Below are positions 10,975 through 21,614 of a stretch of 64,000 nucleotides of DNA, in pieces. How positions within the stretch are numbered: the first letter of the stretch is position 1; every line of letters begins with the position of its first letter. Origin of the DNA: Aricia agestis (taxonomy: Eukaryota; Arthropoda; Insecta; Lepidoptera; Lycaenidae); the NCBI RefSeq assembly GCF_905147365.1, contig NC_056413.1, positions 16,459,501 to 16,523,500 on the forward strand, given 5' to 3'. Made by a program: the position numbers and the translations under genes. The notes under the pieces are model-generated. The model worked only from the letters and a program-made list of their open reading frames with translations, made no database searches and was not told the origin of the DNA.

Positions 10975-11165
10975 ATAATTTTAGAAAATAACAATTTTTA
11001 AATTGTAATTTTCCATCTTTTTATTAAAAGATGGCAACTTGCGAGTTTCTTACGCCGGTTCTTCTCGCCTGGTTAGTTTCCGAACGTTTATTCTACGACG
11101 TTCAAAAAGTATATTCATGATAGTCCTACGAGTATTTTGAATAAAAAGATATTTTATTTATTATT
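10975..11165 (+). repeat. LINE 3' UTR fragment (same family as 29250-29440)
   Basis: The order TAATTTTCCATCTTTTTATT, AAAGATGGC, GCGAGTTTCTTACGCCGGTT, CTTCTCG, TTCAAAAAGT and TTTGAATAAAAA matches the 3' end that follows the LINE polymerase remnant at 28437-29202. It ends in an A/T-rich tail. It is a heavily 5'-truncated insertion. Confidence 0.7.
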
Positions 11166-12365
11166 ATTTATTTACAAAGAGTGTTCCCTTAGGGGGGTCT
11201 CGGCAAATCTCATGTAATTAATTTTCCTCAATAAAATAATACGATTTTGGTCCATTTCATCCAGTATGCTTAAGATTTAATCGTAAGCGTAATCTTAAGA
11301 TCATTCACAAATTTGCTCGAAAGAAAATCTACTGACGGTCCAACCAAACGTTTACGTATGGAAACCCACATTTTGAAAAATCTCACGTAATATTTGTCGG
11401 GGGTTGAATAAAATATCACGAAATCTCACCAGGAGAGGAAGGGGGAGTCAAAAAATAAAATAAAAAAACACCTCACGTAATTTGTGGACGCCCTCTTATT
11501 TAAAAATATCATCAGGCACTAACATGAACTTAAAATACATTATGATTAATCCACTTCTTTTTATTTTGGGGTTTCGTCAAAAATTTTGCTTTTCAAAAGG
11601 ATTCCGGCACCAAAAAAGCTTGAGAACCGCTGTTTATAGAGGAATGCTTCTCTAATCTCTAGCCTCACATGTTTGTGTCGTATCTGTATATTGTCCATTA
11701 ACCCATCAAGCCCCATAGGCCATAAGCTCAACGGTGAGCGAGACACAATGGATTTCCAAGAATCCACGATCGAAGGATTAAAGACCAACATGGAAAGGCT
11801 CCATATTTAAGAATAAGAATACATATATTTTCCCTGGTGCTGTTTTGACTGGTGAGTTGTGACTTGTGACATGACGCAACGCTCCAAGCAAATGCAAATT
11901 CTTTGCAAATCGTCTTCAAATGCAACAATTGCAACACACTGATGTAACCAAATCCTCCATAAATATTCAGGTTATTCGACGTTATTGTACAAATATATGT
12001 TAATTTGTATTACGACATTTTGTGTTTTATGTAGAAGAAAAGCATAAAAATTTGTTGTTTCGAAAAATAAATGTACTGAATGTGACTATTACTTCAAATC
12101 GCTCCACTCTCAACTCTCACTCCTAAAGTGCCGGCAGAAGTGAAAACAAAACAGCAGGGGCAGCAGACATTGGATTATTAGAATAGTAAATATTTTAAAT
12201 AATAATAAAAAACTTAACTATGAACGCCCTCTGCCCCTACCATGCAGGTACTAATAAAAAAGTGTCGTTACAACTTTATCAGTCTAGCCCCCGCAAGGCG
12301 CAACGCTCGATAAGGAACTACGTTCCAATAACAATAGAAACTGCAACATTCTAAATCGTTATGGC
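11166..12365. other. Intergenic with a short dispersed repeat
   Basis: Near 11716-11780 CATAAGCTCAACGGTGAGCG, GAGACACAATGGATTTCC and AAGAATCCACGATCGAAGGA recur in variant form at 49965-50035 and inverted at 30173-30260. At 11590-11632 AAAAGCTTGAGAACCGCTG resembles a hAT terminal repeat, without a partner. No gene is seen. Confidence 0.5.
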
Positions 12366-12669
12366 TAGGGTTGCCACCAGTACTTTATTACAAATAAAGT
12401 ATTGTACGTTATTTCAGGCAATTGTACTTTGTGCTTTATGAAAATAATAAAGTAAGTACGCAAAAATACTTTATTTCAAACTAGATGACCCGATGAACCT
12501 CGTATCACCTATCTCTCGAGTTTTAAAGAAACTAACAAAGTACAGAATTCATTTTTATTTATACAGATAATTTTATAAATTGTACTTTATTTTTATACTG
12601 TGTACTGTTCTTTTCTCACCTAAAGTAGCCAATGTATTTTATTTGCAAAAAATAAAGGTGGCAACACTG
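12366..12669. mobile_element. hAT-type MITE with 8-bp target duplication GTTATGGC
   Basis: Ends TAGGGTTGCCACC and GGTGGCAACACTG form imperfect inverted repeats close to the usual hAT CAGTGTTGCCA terminus. They are flanked by the direct repeat GTTATGGC at 12358-12365 and 12670-12677. The interior is rich in TACTTTATT and related motifs on both strands. It is 304 bp and non-coding. Confidence 0.85.
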
Positions 12670-12677
12670 GTTATGGC

Positions 12678-13670
12678 TAACAACTCTTACAAACGGAAGC
12701 GCTTATTACTTTTCCATTAAAAGACTAGAAATAAATTATAGCAGCTTAAACAATTTCCGACTACCCCGCGGCAGGCGATTAACTTCACAGATACTAAAAA
12801 GTGAAATACAACGACGTACCATCTGCAGATATTGCATCCATGGACAGGACTACAGGACCACAGGACAGAAATGAATTTTGTGGCACTTGCATTTTTAACC
12901 CGAAATGACTGGTCCAATTTCAACAAATGAGTTATCAATAGATTAGTAATAATTATTATATCTGATTCTTGAAACAGCTTTTTAATCTAAAATGTAATAT
13001 AAGACAGCAATCAACTACCACTCAAAAAACAAATTATTTTTCACGCCACGTCTAGCTGAGACGTGTGAGCAAGGGCGTCGTCAGCCGATGGCGCAGGGGG
13101 GGGGGGGGGGCAAGTTTACTTTACCTACTACAATTCATACTTTTCTCATTCTCTTTATATATGAGAAAAGTAGGTATGAATTATATATGAGAAAAGTAGG
13201 TAGGTAAAGTCGACAGCACATGAAGCTTTTCACTTGTACTACGAGCCTTACATCTATTACCAGATTTTAATATTATAGTGGTCGTTGTTTGCATTATATT
13301 TAATTTTGGCAACTTTTTTAGAATCTCTGGGGAGGCAGCTGTTTAAGGCTGCGACGTCTCAATAATGTTACATCGACGCTGATCCAAGCAACTTTTCTCA
13401 GAAAAATGTTCCCACTTACGCTTGTTTTATCTATTTATAAGTTATTACAGTAAGTTATGGTAATTTTTCTGCATAATAAGCAGAAAATTTAGCTTCTAGC
13501 TAGAGACGGGCAAGTGGCAACATTTGCACTGTAAAAACATTACAAAAAAATTACTTTTTGTTACAAAAATATTGACATCGTATTGAAGTCAATTATTGAA
13601 TTTATTAAATTAACTGAATAATAATATTATTATGACTGCGAAAATAGTCTGGAAACTGTCATATAACTTA
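12678..13670. other. Intergenic, contains poly(G) tract
   Basis: No gene. A run of 15 G at 13096-13110 stands out. ATATATGAGAAAAGTAGGTA is tandemly repeated around 13155-13202. Otherwise unremarkable. Confidence 0.5.
13096..13110 (+). repeat. Poly(G) homopolymer, 15 bases
   Basis: A run of 15 consecutive G follows GATGGCGCA. It may be length-polymorphic and prone to sequencing error. Confidence 0.8.
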
Positions 13671-13671
13671 A

Positions 13672-13912
13672 AGCCGGGTCCAGACGAGTGTAACGTGTAA
13701 TGTAAGATTACGTGTAATTTAGCGTCAACAGTGTGGACGGCACACGAACTCAAAGCGAATTGTCCAAACGAGCCTTTGTGCTCGCGCGAAAACCGACAGC
13801 CGATGGATAAACCCCGAGCGTTACATGTAATGCTCGTACTGCCGTCCACACGTAGAATTCATTACATTACACGGTGAACTACATTACACGTTACACTCGT
13901 CTGGACCCGGCT
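13672..13912. mobile_element. Foldback MITE with TAA target duplication
   Basis: AGCCGGGTCCAGACGAGTG at the left returns as CACTCGTCTGGACCCGGCT at the right, and further inner pairs follow (GTGTAATGTA, GTCCACAC/GTGTGGAC). TAA lies outside both ends (13669-13671 and 13913-13915). A 3-bp TWA duplication is typical of PIF/Harbinger MITEs. About 240 bp, non-coding. Confidence 0.75.
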
Positions 13913-13940
13913 TAACACATAAAGAAAGGGATAAATTATT

Positions 13941-14084
13941 GAGCGTTTTTCGACTAGCCGGCCCGGCACCAGTGCCGGGGAGGCAAAAATGTATAAAAAT
14001 GCATGGCTCGCTTTTTCACTTACCGGCACCGACCGGCAATGGGACGATAGCGCTGGTGCCGGTGCTGGTGCTCAAAAAACGCCC
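13941..14084. mobile_element. Short foldback element
   Basis: GAGCGTTTTTCGA...GGCACCAG on the left pairs with CTGGTGCCGGTGCTGGTGCT and AAAAAACGCC on the right. The arms are GC-rich, with several CCGGCAC repeats. About 140 bp; target duplication not clear. Confidence 0.6.
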
Positions 14085-14152
14085 ATTCCCATTGTAGCGC
14101 CTAAACTACTGATCTAATCATAAATCATTATTAATGATGCATTAAAAGATTG

Positions 14153-14195
14153 TTATAATCTACGAATAATAGTTTTTATTATTCGTAGGTTATAA
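14153..14195. repeat. Hairpin, about 19-bp arms
   Basis: TTATAATCTACGAATAATA pairs with TATTATTCGTAGGTTATAA across a 5-base loop, with one mismatch. It is probably an independent snapback duplication. Confidence 0.7.
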
Positions 14196-14511
14196 TCCAT
14201 CCAGGTAGCATATAATTTGTCGTCGGGTTTTTAACTTCGGTTATTTGTAACAGCTTGAGTTAACACAGCAAAGTTTAAAAACTACTTACTGTGCGGTAAA
14301 GCTTTAACTTTTCCACCGAGCTAAGCTAAAATTTAAATATAAAATATTCGGGAACCGTTTTATAGAATCGCACTTTTTGTTCGTCAGTTTATAGTTAAAG
14401 TTCTTTTATAGTGTTGAAACTGTGAAGCTAAATTTCTTGTTCGATATCAGCTAGAATTTTGCTGACGGAATTGCGTTAGGAGAAAAATTGGGAAAAAAAA
14501 AAAGCAAAAAT

Positions 14512-15010
14512 CGGCCAAGTGCGAGTCGGGGTTCCGTACCGTTCTAGAGCGAAAGTAGGCAAAAATTGTGTTTCTTGTATGGGAGCCCCCCTTAAATATT
14601 TATTTTATTTTAATATTATTATTAATTTAATTGTGTATCTTCTTGCTAGGTGTTTATTCATATTATTATCACTTAATTACTGTTTTGTTTTCCGCTAAAA
14701 TAAAATAAAAATAATTATTAAAGAACAAATATAATTAAGGATGCTGTGAAATTTCAAATGTCTAGCAGTTGCCATTACTGATTACGAGCAAAAAAGGCCA
14801 AAAAATTACGTTTCTCTTATTTTATTTTTAATATTTGTTGTTATAGCGGCAATAGAATTAGAAATACACAATCTGTGAAAATTTCAGAAGTCTAGCTATA
14901 GCGGTTCTTGAGATGCAGTCTGGAGACAGACAGACAGACAGACGAACAAACAGACATAGAAGTCTCAATAATAGGGTCTCGTATTTACCCTTTGGGTACG
15001 GTATATTCTA
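14512..15010 (+). repeat. Dispersed Lepidopteran repeat (GGCCAAGTGCGAGTCGG family)
   Basis: It starts CGGCCAAGTGCGAGTCGGGG and GTTCCGTACCGTT, and has TATGGGAGCCCCCCTTAA. It closes with CTATAGCGGTTCTTGAGATG, a CAGACAGACAGAC tract and ACCCTTTGGGTACGG. A truncated copy of the front part lies at 21181-21310. It is non-coding. The class (old LINE 3' end or SINE) is not clear from sequence alone. Confidence 0.6.
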
Positions 15011-15093
15011 GTAGGAATATAACGCAAATGTTGGCGCAGAGGGCGCTGCTAGCACAGTAGCACATACAGTAAATACGACCAAACTCCGACATG

Positions 15094-15434
15094 TTTTTTT
15101 TTTTTTTTTATTAAATAAGGGGGCAAACGAGCAAACGGGTCACCTGATGGAAAGCAACTGCCGTCGCCCATGGATACTCGCAGTATCAGAAGAGCTGCAA
15201 GTGCGTTGCCGGCCTTTTAAGAGGGAACAGGGTAATAGGGAAGGGTAAGGATGGGAAGGGAAGAGAATAGGGGAGGGTAGGGAAGGGAATAGGGTAGGGG
15301 TTTGGGCCTCCGGTAAACTCACTCACTCGGCGAAACACAGCGCAAGCGCTGTTTCACGCCGGTTTTCTGTGAGAACGTGGTATTTCTCCGGTCGAGCCGG
15401 CCCATTCGTGCCGAAGCATGGCTCTCCCACGTAT
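15094..15434 (-). mobile_element. Chimeric SINE, full length
   Basis: Same structure as 3053-3387: a head with GGGAGAGCCATGCTTCGGCA, a pyrimidine tract, a LINE-like tail and poly(A) (poly(T) at 15094-15109 on the plus strand). No target duplication could be read. It abuts the tRNA-Asp fragment at 15442. Confidence 0.8.
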
Positions 15435-15441
15435 AAAATTT

Positions 15442-15479
15442 TCTTCGGTAGTATAGTGGTCAGTATCCCCGCCTGTCAC
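15442..15479 (+). pseudogene. 5' half of a tRNA-Asp (GUC) gene
   Basis: The 38 bases contain GGTAGTATAGTGGTCAGTAT (D arm and A box) and CCCCGCCTGTCAC (anticodon arm with GTC). They match the 5' half of an insect tRNA-Asp as generally known. The sequence breaks off exactly after the anticodon loop region. No T arm or B box follows, so it cannot be an intact tRNA gene. It lies between the chimeric SINE and another dispersed repeat. Confidence 0.7.
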
Positions 15480-15597
15480 ATGTTGCACACGTCACATCAG
15501 AATATTGACAATTTTTTTCAAACGTCGAACAAATTTTTTTATTTTCTGTCTGTGCTGGTGCTGCCTCTTGCGTGAAAACATAGTAATATATAAGTAA
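15480..15597 (+). repeat. Dispersed repeat, copies at 24789-24900 and 26424-26521 (minus)
   Basis: The shared core is GCACACGTCA, AGAATATTGACA, a CAAACGTCGAACAAA block, CTGTCTGTGCTGGTGCTGCC and GCGTGAAAACA. The three copies differ in orientation. About 110 bp, no coding capacity, family unknown. Confidence 0.65.
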
Positions 15598-15677
15598 TAA
15601 TAATATGTATATTATAATTTATAATACTATTGTGTAGTGGATGGTGCTGCACAAGTGCACAACACGAGTCCGATCGG

Positions 15678-15877
15678 CGGGGCTAAAATGGTCGCTTTGA
15701 AGAATCATGATATGAATCATAATATGATTCATTTTTCTAAAATCGCAAAATGCAACTCTGCTTGCAATTCATTTCTGTATTTTTGTACTGATTTGACATT
15801 TGTCAGTTTGACAGTTTTGACAATGCATTTGCTGAATTGATTGAGAGGAATTGCTAAATGTGACCATTTTAGCCCCG
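15678..15877. mobile_element. MITE, CGGGGCTAAAATGGTC family
   Basis: Terminal inverted repeats CGGGGCTAAAATGGTC and GACCATTTTAGCCCCG enclose about 170 bp rich in palindromes (AATCATGATATGAATCATAA, TGACATTTGTCAGTTTGACA). Other copies are at 28179-28383, 51466-51667 and 52210-52444. It is non-coding; the frame at 15637 is part of it. Confidence 0.85.
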
Positions 15878-16073
15878 CGGGTCACTCGATGTATTGGCGG
15901 TCCCCCCTAAACTATATCGAACCTTCCTAAAGCCCAATTTCACCGACGACTGTTAAAGTTAATGCTCGACTTAGTACCACGTTTCATATGTTTTTCATAA
16001 TATGAATGAAAGAGAAGACGATATGACATTTTAATAAGCTGTAATAGACGGTGGAATTGGGCCTAAATCTATA

Positions 16074-16436
16074 GCCCTCTCCACACTCGCGGCGCGGCGC
16101 GAATTGCGGCCGCAATTCACGGGTGCTACGCGCCGTGAACACGACGCAAACAAATACGGCCCTCTACAGTCGCAATCTTCGCATTTACATTCGCGCATTT
16201 GTGTAAAATGAACGTTGAGTTCACTGTTGCTGCTGCTCTAACATTGTGTGCGACTGCGAATAAAAGCTAGTGTGGATGATGTTCGCGTTCGCGCTTCGCG
16301 ACCCCTTGGTCGCGGGCCAAAAAACCGGCACCGGACGGGGAAAGGCGCGAAGCGCAAATGCGAAGCCTTCGCGGCTCCCTCCACACCTGCGGTTCGCGGC
16401 CTTCGCGGGCTTTCGCGCCGCGAGTGTGGAGCCCGC
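16074..16436. mobile_element. GC-rich foldback MITE
   Basis: CTCCACACTCGCGGCGCG near 16079 returns as CGCGCCGCGAGTGTGGAG at 16414-16431. The GC-rich interior carries many GCGAA/TTCGC words in both orientations. The two arginine-rich frames on opposite strands here (16248 and 16470) are products of this composition, not genes. Confidence 0.7.
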
Positions 16437-17567
16437 TTAAGGTCTTAATACGTATTTCATTAATGTTCACTTTATGTATTCTTGGCCGTAACTTGCAAGT
16501 TGCAAAACTAACTTTAGCTTGGTACTACTAATATATATTCTGTGCTTTAGCATACACAAGTTCTAGAGTTAGATAAGTTCGTTGTCAGTTGCTAAGAACT
16601 CAGTATAGTTACCGTCACTCCTCTAGTACACGACTTGTAAATTGCGTTAAATTCAAATAACTAGTTTTGCGGTGAAACTTACATGAAATAATACTGACAT
16701 ACAATAATTTACAAATCTTGATCTTCTATCATATTTCAAGTACTCCCCGGTTTTAAAATAACATGCATTATGTATACAAAATTTTGAAATGCAGATTTTA
16801 CATGTAATAAACATAAACAAAATATAGCCTATTTTCACAAATAGCTTTATATCGGTAAAATAATTTAAAAAATCGGTTTAGTGGATCCAGACTCCAGAGG
16901 TACATTAAATAGTAAATACCTACGTCTACAACAAATGAATACCTTCTTTGGATGCCGAAATAGCGAAATACTTGAATCTTAAAATAAAATAAAAAAAATA
17001 CTAAAATTAAAAATCCTTACTGATTTAAAAATGGAAAATAAAAATCTATTTGCCTTACAATATTTTTATTATCGCTTCAGCCATATTGACATGTTAACGA
17101 GATTAAAACGAGAGACAAAGGGAGGTTATTAGTTTATTTTGATTAAAGTGTAGCACAAAGGCGAAAAAGTGGAAATTTCACAAAGAAATATCTGCAATAA
17201 TGTTGTATAAATTATAATGATTTATACAACATTATTATTTATTGCATTATACTTACAACAATATAATATTAGATCTCTACTTTTTAGAGTTTCGTAACCA
17301 AGGGATAAAATTGGAGCCCTAAGATTTATTTTGATGAAGTTGTCAGTCTGTACTCTGTCCATCTGTTCGTCCGTCACTCTGTTACCGGGCTGTATCTCAA
17401 TATGTCTCAATTCTCAAGTACTGCGATAGACGAATATATATATGAGATTCATGTCTAAACATAGTACATACCTATTACCTATGTATGTGATACTAATATT
17501 TTGCAAAACAAGAAGCGATTAAAGTACGAAATACGTACGTCCGCGCCACAACCGTATTACCGTTTAT
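16437..17567. other. Intergenic, no gene recognised
   Basis: AT-rich. It includes the hairpin at 17196-17236. No supported frame or RNA. Confidence 0.5.
17196..17236. repeat. Perfect hairpin, 17-bp arms
   Basis: AATAATGTTGTATAAAT at 17196-17212 pairs with ATTTATACAACATTATT at 17220-17236 across a 7-base loop. It is too perfect for old DNA and is probably a recent snapback duplication. Confidence 0.75.
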
Positions 17568-17891
17568 ACGTGGGAGAGCCATGCTTCGGCACGAATGGGC
17601 CGGCTCGACCGAAGAAATACCACGTTCTCACAGAAAACCGGCGTGAAACAGCGCTTGCGCTGTGTTTCGCCGAGTGAGTAAGTTTACCGGAGGCCCAATT
17701 CCCTTCCCTATCCTCTCCTTTTCCCTTCCCTTCCCATCCCTACCCTCCCCTAATATCCTATTCCCTCTTAAAAGGCCGGCAACGCACCTGCAGCTCTTCT
17801 GATGCTGCGAGTGTCCATGGGCGACGGAAGTTGCTTTCCATCAGGTGACCCGTTTGCTCGTTTGCCCCCCTTATTTCATAAAAAAAAAAAC
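17568..17891 (+). mobile_element. Chimeric SINE, full length
   Basis: Starts ACGTGGGAGAGCCATGCTTC, with a pyrimidine tract at about 17700-17768, then the LINE-like tail from AAAAGGCCGGCAACGCACC to TTATTTCATAAAAAAAAAA. Same head as 3053-3387 on the other strand. Confidence 0.85.
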
Positions 17892-17892
17892 A

Positions 17893-18386
17893 ACCACAAA
17901 AAATCATAACAATAGTATGTATATTGTATATGGGCCGCGTACAGCTTTATGATCGCTCAGCAAAACTGGAGATTCGAAAAAGAGAACACCTTAATATCTT
18001 TACAAAAGCCAACAATTAATCTTATATCATGTAATACCGACTAATCGCGATCTAAGTACTAATAATGTATGAAGTGTCTGTGTATCTGTACTCCGTGTGT
18101 CCATGCATGGACTCTCAGGGGACTTGAAAGGGGGTAAAAAGGGGGTTGGAAGTTTGTATGAAATTTATTTCAGGAATACTATAAGAATGCCTGCAAAGCC
18201 GCTGGTAAAAGTTAGTAATGGCCAGCTTACATAATTCCAATCCAGTAATCCAATCCAGCTCTGGATTGCTACTGGAATATTGTTAACAGGTACTGGAATG
18301 GACTGAGTTACATTCCTGTTCATTATAATTATACCCGTTCGGATTGGATTACTGGATTGGAATAACGTAAACAGTATATTATCAAA
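17893..18386. other. No gene; short repeated motifs
   Basis: Near 18236-18365 ATTCCAATCCAGTAATCCAA and its near-inverse GGATTGGATTACTGGATTGG form a loose foldback of about 130 bp. The rest is unremarkable. Confidence 0.5.
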
Positions 18387-18598
18387 GGATTTCGCATGGG
18401 CATGCTAAAAGCCGGCTGCCGGTCCCTCGCCAGTCGTGCCGGTCGTTTGTTCCACTGGGCTATGAGAGTAAAGGAATAGAAAGTGCTCTTTTGCACTGCG
18501 CAAATACTTGGGCACTATAAAATTACCTCTCCGTAGCTGGCCTTGGCCTCATAGAAACTGGCCACCGTTACCGAAACCGGGTAGGAGTTATCTAATAT
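18387..18598 (+). mobile_element. tRNA-headed SINE, 5'-truncated
   Basis: It matches the body of 6779-7153 from GCATGGGCATG through CACTGGGCTATGAGAGTAAA and GGGCACTATAAAATTACCTC to ACCGAAACCGGGTAGGAG. The tRNA-like head is missing. Confidence 0.75.
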
Positions 18599-18655
18599 AT
18601 AAAAATTAGTCGGGTTTTCCTTCCTGACGCTATAACTCAGAACGCACGATCACAA

Positions 18656-18849
18656 TCTAATATATTAAAATTAAGTCGGGTTTTCCTTCCTGACTCTCTA
18701 ACTCCAGAATGCACGAACCGATTTCCACGGTTTCGCATTCGTTGGAAAGGTCTTGGGCTCCGTGAGGTCTATAGAAAAAAATTCAAGAGAAAAGCAGGAA
18801 AACAGGGAAAATCATTTTATGGCAAAACAACATTTGCCGGGACAGCTAA
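18656..18849 (+). mobile_element. Helitron-like element, TCTAATATATT...CTAA
   Basis: It begins TCTAATATATTAAAATTAAG after an A and ends GCCGGGACAGCTAA before a T. The interior has GTCGGGTTTTCCTTCCTGAC and GAACCGATTTCCACGGTTTC. A 5' fragment of the same element precedes it at 18595-18654, and a second end (GGGACAACTAG) lies at 18989-18992. A minus-strand copy is at 23047-23251. Non-autonomous. Confidence 0.7.
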
Positions 18850-18992
18850 TCACTACATAGAATTTAAATAAATTAGCTTCCCGCTATTTGTCCTTATGTA
18901 ATTCAGCGAGCAGAACCGCCAGATCAGCAAATACTTACTCATCTCTGTCTTATGGGTCTTTATGGCAAAACAACATTTGCCGGGACAACTAG

Positions 18993-20575
18993 TTATTATC
19001 TATATATTAATACGTGAGCCAAAAAGTTTGTATCCCTTTTGACGAAAAATGGGGAAACATAGGTGAATGAAACACAGTCATAGTTTATATGGTGAAGGAA
19101 TGCATCAATCTAATATTATTTTGAAATTATGCTTTTATCATACATTTTTTTAACAAATAAAACATTACACACACTACAACATACACACTAGGAAAATGAC
19201 AGATTTTTGAGTGACATACATAAGAATTATACTCTTTTATTTATGGTTGAAGTCTGTTGACAACAAGGTGACAAATTGAAAATTAATTATAGTTTTTTTT
19301 ATTAAATCTTTTTTTTTTTTCATATAATGGCACTTCGGCTATAACCATGGCCAGTGTCGAGTATAATATTATGGCGGGAAAACAATATTCTTTAATACAA
19401 TTTTTTATATATTATCATCAGGTCAGTCAGGTCCAAAGTCTAGTCAAAGTCTAAGTATAAAGTCAATACAGTCAAGAAGTCAAGTCGGTCGATTCAGTAA
19501 AGTGGTAGGACGCTTTACTGAAACTTTTGATGGAGTTTTGGAGGGAACACAAAAGAGCACGTTTCTGGTTACTACATCACTTTCCAACACTTGTGCACGA
19601 TAACGAATATTTAATGGTTAATATCCTACCAATATTACACATTAAAAACCCAGATAATACAATTTTAGGAAAATAATATAAAAACACAACATCACTCTTT
19701 CACATTCTCCCAAAAACCCCTTATTAAATCTTAGATACTATTTGACAATGCCAGACGGCCAGTCTGAGATTAGCTGAGCCCCAGAGACAAGAGTTGAAAA
19801 AAATATGATAAAGTCAATATCTTTTTACAAAATATAGGTAGTAGTCCTAATGTTGTTGAAACTAAGGTCGAATTTCGACCACTGGGGGATCTCTAGTTAT
19901 TATTATTATGTTTACCTGTCATGATGATGATGAATCAGCAGGTTTAAGCTCCATTTACAACAGATGATTCCGGATTCACTGAATGGACCTATCACCTCAT
20001 TTCGGCTATAACTGTCAGCCATTAATCATGAAGATCAGTCATTTAGATAGAGGGCGCACCATCGTTCCAGTTGTCGTCGTGAAAAGAAGTGAAATATTTG
20101 GATGAAAATACTTAATAATGACTTGTACAAATGAATGAATGAAATGAATGAAAATACTTCATTGCACCAAAATAAACATGACATACAAAACTTAGTAACT
20201 ATAAGAGTAAAAAGTACAAAACATCAAGAAAATGAAAAAGTATTTGGATGTTTTTGGAAAATATTTTTTACCTGCATTTTGTGCCGAAATTCGGGCCTCG
20301 CATGGGCTTTTTCTCGGGATAAAAACTATTCCACGTACTTCCGGGACTCACATTATCTCGCTTCCAATTTTCATCACAATCGAATCGGCGGTTTTGACAA
20401 AAATTTTTTGTCGACGGTTTTGAAAAAAAGTGCAATGATCTATTGCACTTTTGCACCGGTGACCGAGAATAGAAATTCTATTGTGTCTCGTTTTTCCCCG
20501 ATCGACGGGTTAATATAAAAAAAATCTTAAAAAAGAGCTCTCTGTAGAGATTTTTTTAAAGATTGACAAAAATGT
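18993..20575. other. Intergenic, no gene recognised
   Basis: AT-rich, 1.6 kb. The 127-codon frame at 20135-20518 begins in an ATGAATGAATGAA repeat and shows no motif. Its last part overlaps a dispersed CACCGGTGACCGAGAATAGA-type repeat related to 30200-30245. Confidence 0.5.
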
Positions 20576-20646
20576 GCGTTGGCCGGGAATCGAACCCGGA
20601 TCAACTGCTTGGAAGGCAACTATGCTGACCATTACACCACCAACGC
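20576..20646 (-). tRNA. tRNA-Gly (UCC)
   Basis: On the minus strand the 71 bases fold as a complete cloverleaf. The acceptor stem is GCGTTGG with CCAACGC at the 3' end, the D arm/A box is TGGTGTAATGGTCAGCAT, the anticodon loop is CTTCCAA (anticodon UCC), and the T arm/B box is CCGGGTTCGATTCCCGG. Downstream on the minus strand an ATTTTTG run gives the T5 terminator of RNA polymerase III. Internal boxes A and B are both intact, so it is probably functional. It decodes GGA. A long inverted repeat starts 2 bp upstream of its 5' end. Confidence 0.95.
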
Positions 20647-20647
20647 C

Positions 20648-20719
20648 TAAATTTACTACAAAATATTTAAACACTAAAAAATATTTTTTAGTATTTAAAT
20701 ATTCTGTAGTAAATTTTTA
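20648..20719. repeat. Inverted repeat abutting the tRNA-Gly 5' end
   Basis: AAATTTACTACAAAATATTT...ACTAAAAAATA pairs with TATTTTTTAGTATTTAAATATTCTGTAGTAAATTT, with arms of about 34 bp, a few mismatches and almost no loop. It may be a foldback element inserted in the tRNA gene's upstream region, or a structured promoter flank. Confidence 0.7.
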
Positions 20720-20768
20720 CGCAGGAACCTAGGTAATTACTATTTTAAGCTAAAAAATAACTCAAACA

Positions 20769-20845
20769 TGTTAAATATTTTCGTATGAGAAAATTATTTT
20801 GGTATTACGTATGTATGGGAATTTCGATGGCACGGGGCCCCTTAA
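20769..20845 (+). repeat. Dispersed repeat, copy of 3603-3679
   Basis: TGTTAAATATTTTCGTATGA, TTGGTATTACGTATGTATG and the GGCCCCTTAA ending match 3603-3679 in the same order. Unknown family. Confidence 0.65.
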
Positions 20846-21178
20846 TTCATGACTCCCAAAGCGGCCACATCCGGCCACGATAACAATAGATAAGCTATTG
20901 TGTCTCGTTTTTCCGCGATAATGATTGTTTGTTACAACTTACAGTATATAATTGTATTTACATACATTGTTAATACTAATCACAATGCACTCGGCATGTT
21001 TAATATGAATGTACTCGGCCGAGGGCACTGTCTCGCCACTCTACTCGGTACTCGGTACGTGTAATATCAGGCCCTTTGCATCAGTTTATAAGCTTGCTCG
21101 TTTATCCATATAATTTTCTTATCAATTTGTTGCAACAAATTAGTAAACGTTGTTACTTATTTTGTAATTCAGAAATAA

Positions 21179-21440
21179 ACGGCCAAGTGCGAGTCGGATT
21201 CGCGCACGAAGGGTTCCGTACCGTTATAGAGAAAAAATAGGCCAAAATTGTTTTTTGTATGAGAGCCTCCCTTAATTTTTTATTTTATTAAATATTATTA
21301 ATAATTTTTAAAATAGACATATTATACAAGGTGTACTTTAGGGTGTGTATGTGTTCCTTGTAGTTGTAGAGAGTTCACTGTGAAAGTAGCAGCGCCGCGC
21401 TGAAAGACAAAAAAATCCTAAAAATACTGAAAAACTTCCT
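21179..21440 (+). repeat. Fragment of the GGCCAAGTGCGAGTCGG repeat plus a second dispersed repeat
   Basis: Starts CGGCCAAGTGCGAGTCGGAT with GGGTTCCGTACCGTTATAGA. It continues near 21336 into TTTAGGGTGTGTATGTGTTC, CACTGTGAAAGTAGCAGCG and GCTGAAAGAC. That second part recurs at 38010-38080, inside the LTR element's insertion. Confidence 0.6.
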
Positions 21441-21507
21441 ATTTGCATTTCTTATATAAGTAATTACTAATTAATCTAAAATAATTTAATATTGAATATT
21501 TTTTAAG

Positions 21508-21510
<3 letters not shown>

Positions 21511-21546
<36 letters not shown>
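21511..21546 (+). repeat. (AAT)n microsatellite
   Basis: About 12 AAT repeats in a row. Likely polymorphic. Confidence 0.85.
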
Positions 21547-21547
<1 letters not shown>

Positions 21548-21614
21548 GCCTTTTATTCAGATCCTTACAGTTTTTAACTTAAAACTTAAAAAAAAAAAAA
21601 CAAACATTGAACTC

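Noticed and set aside
16248..16470. Arginine-rich frames on both strands
   Set aside because: They arise from GCGAA/TTCGC-rich foldback DNA.
20135..20518. 127-codon frame upstream of the tRNA
   Set aside because: Starts in an ATGAATGAATG repeat and overlaps a dispersed repeat; no protein motif.
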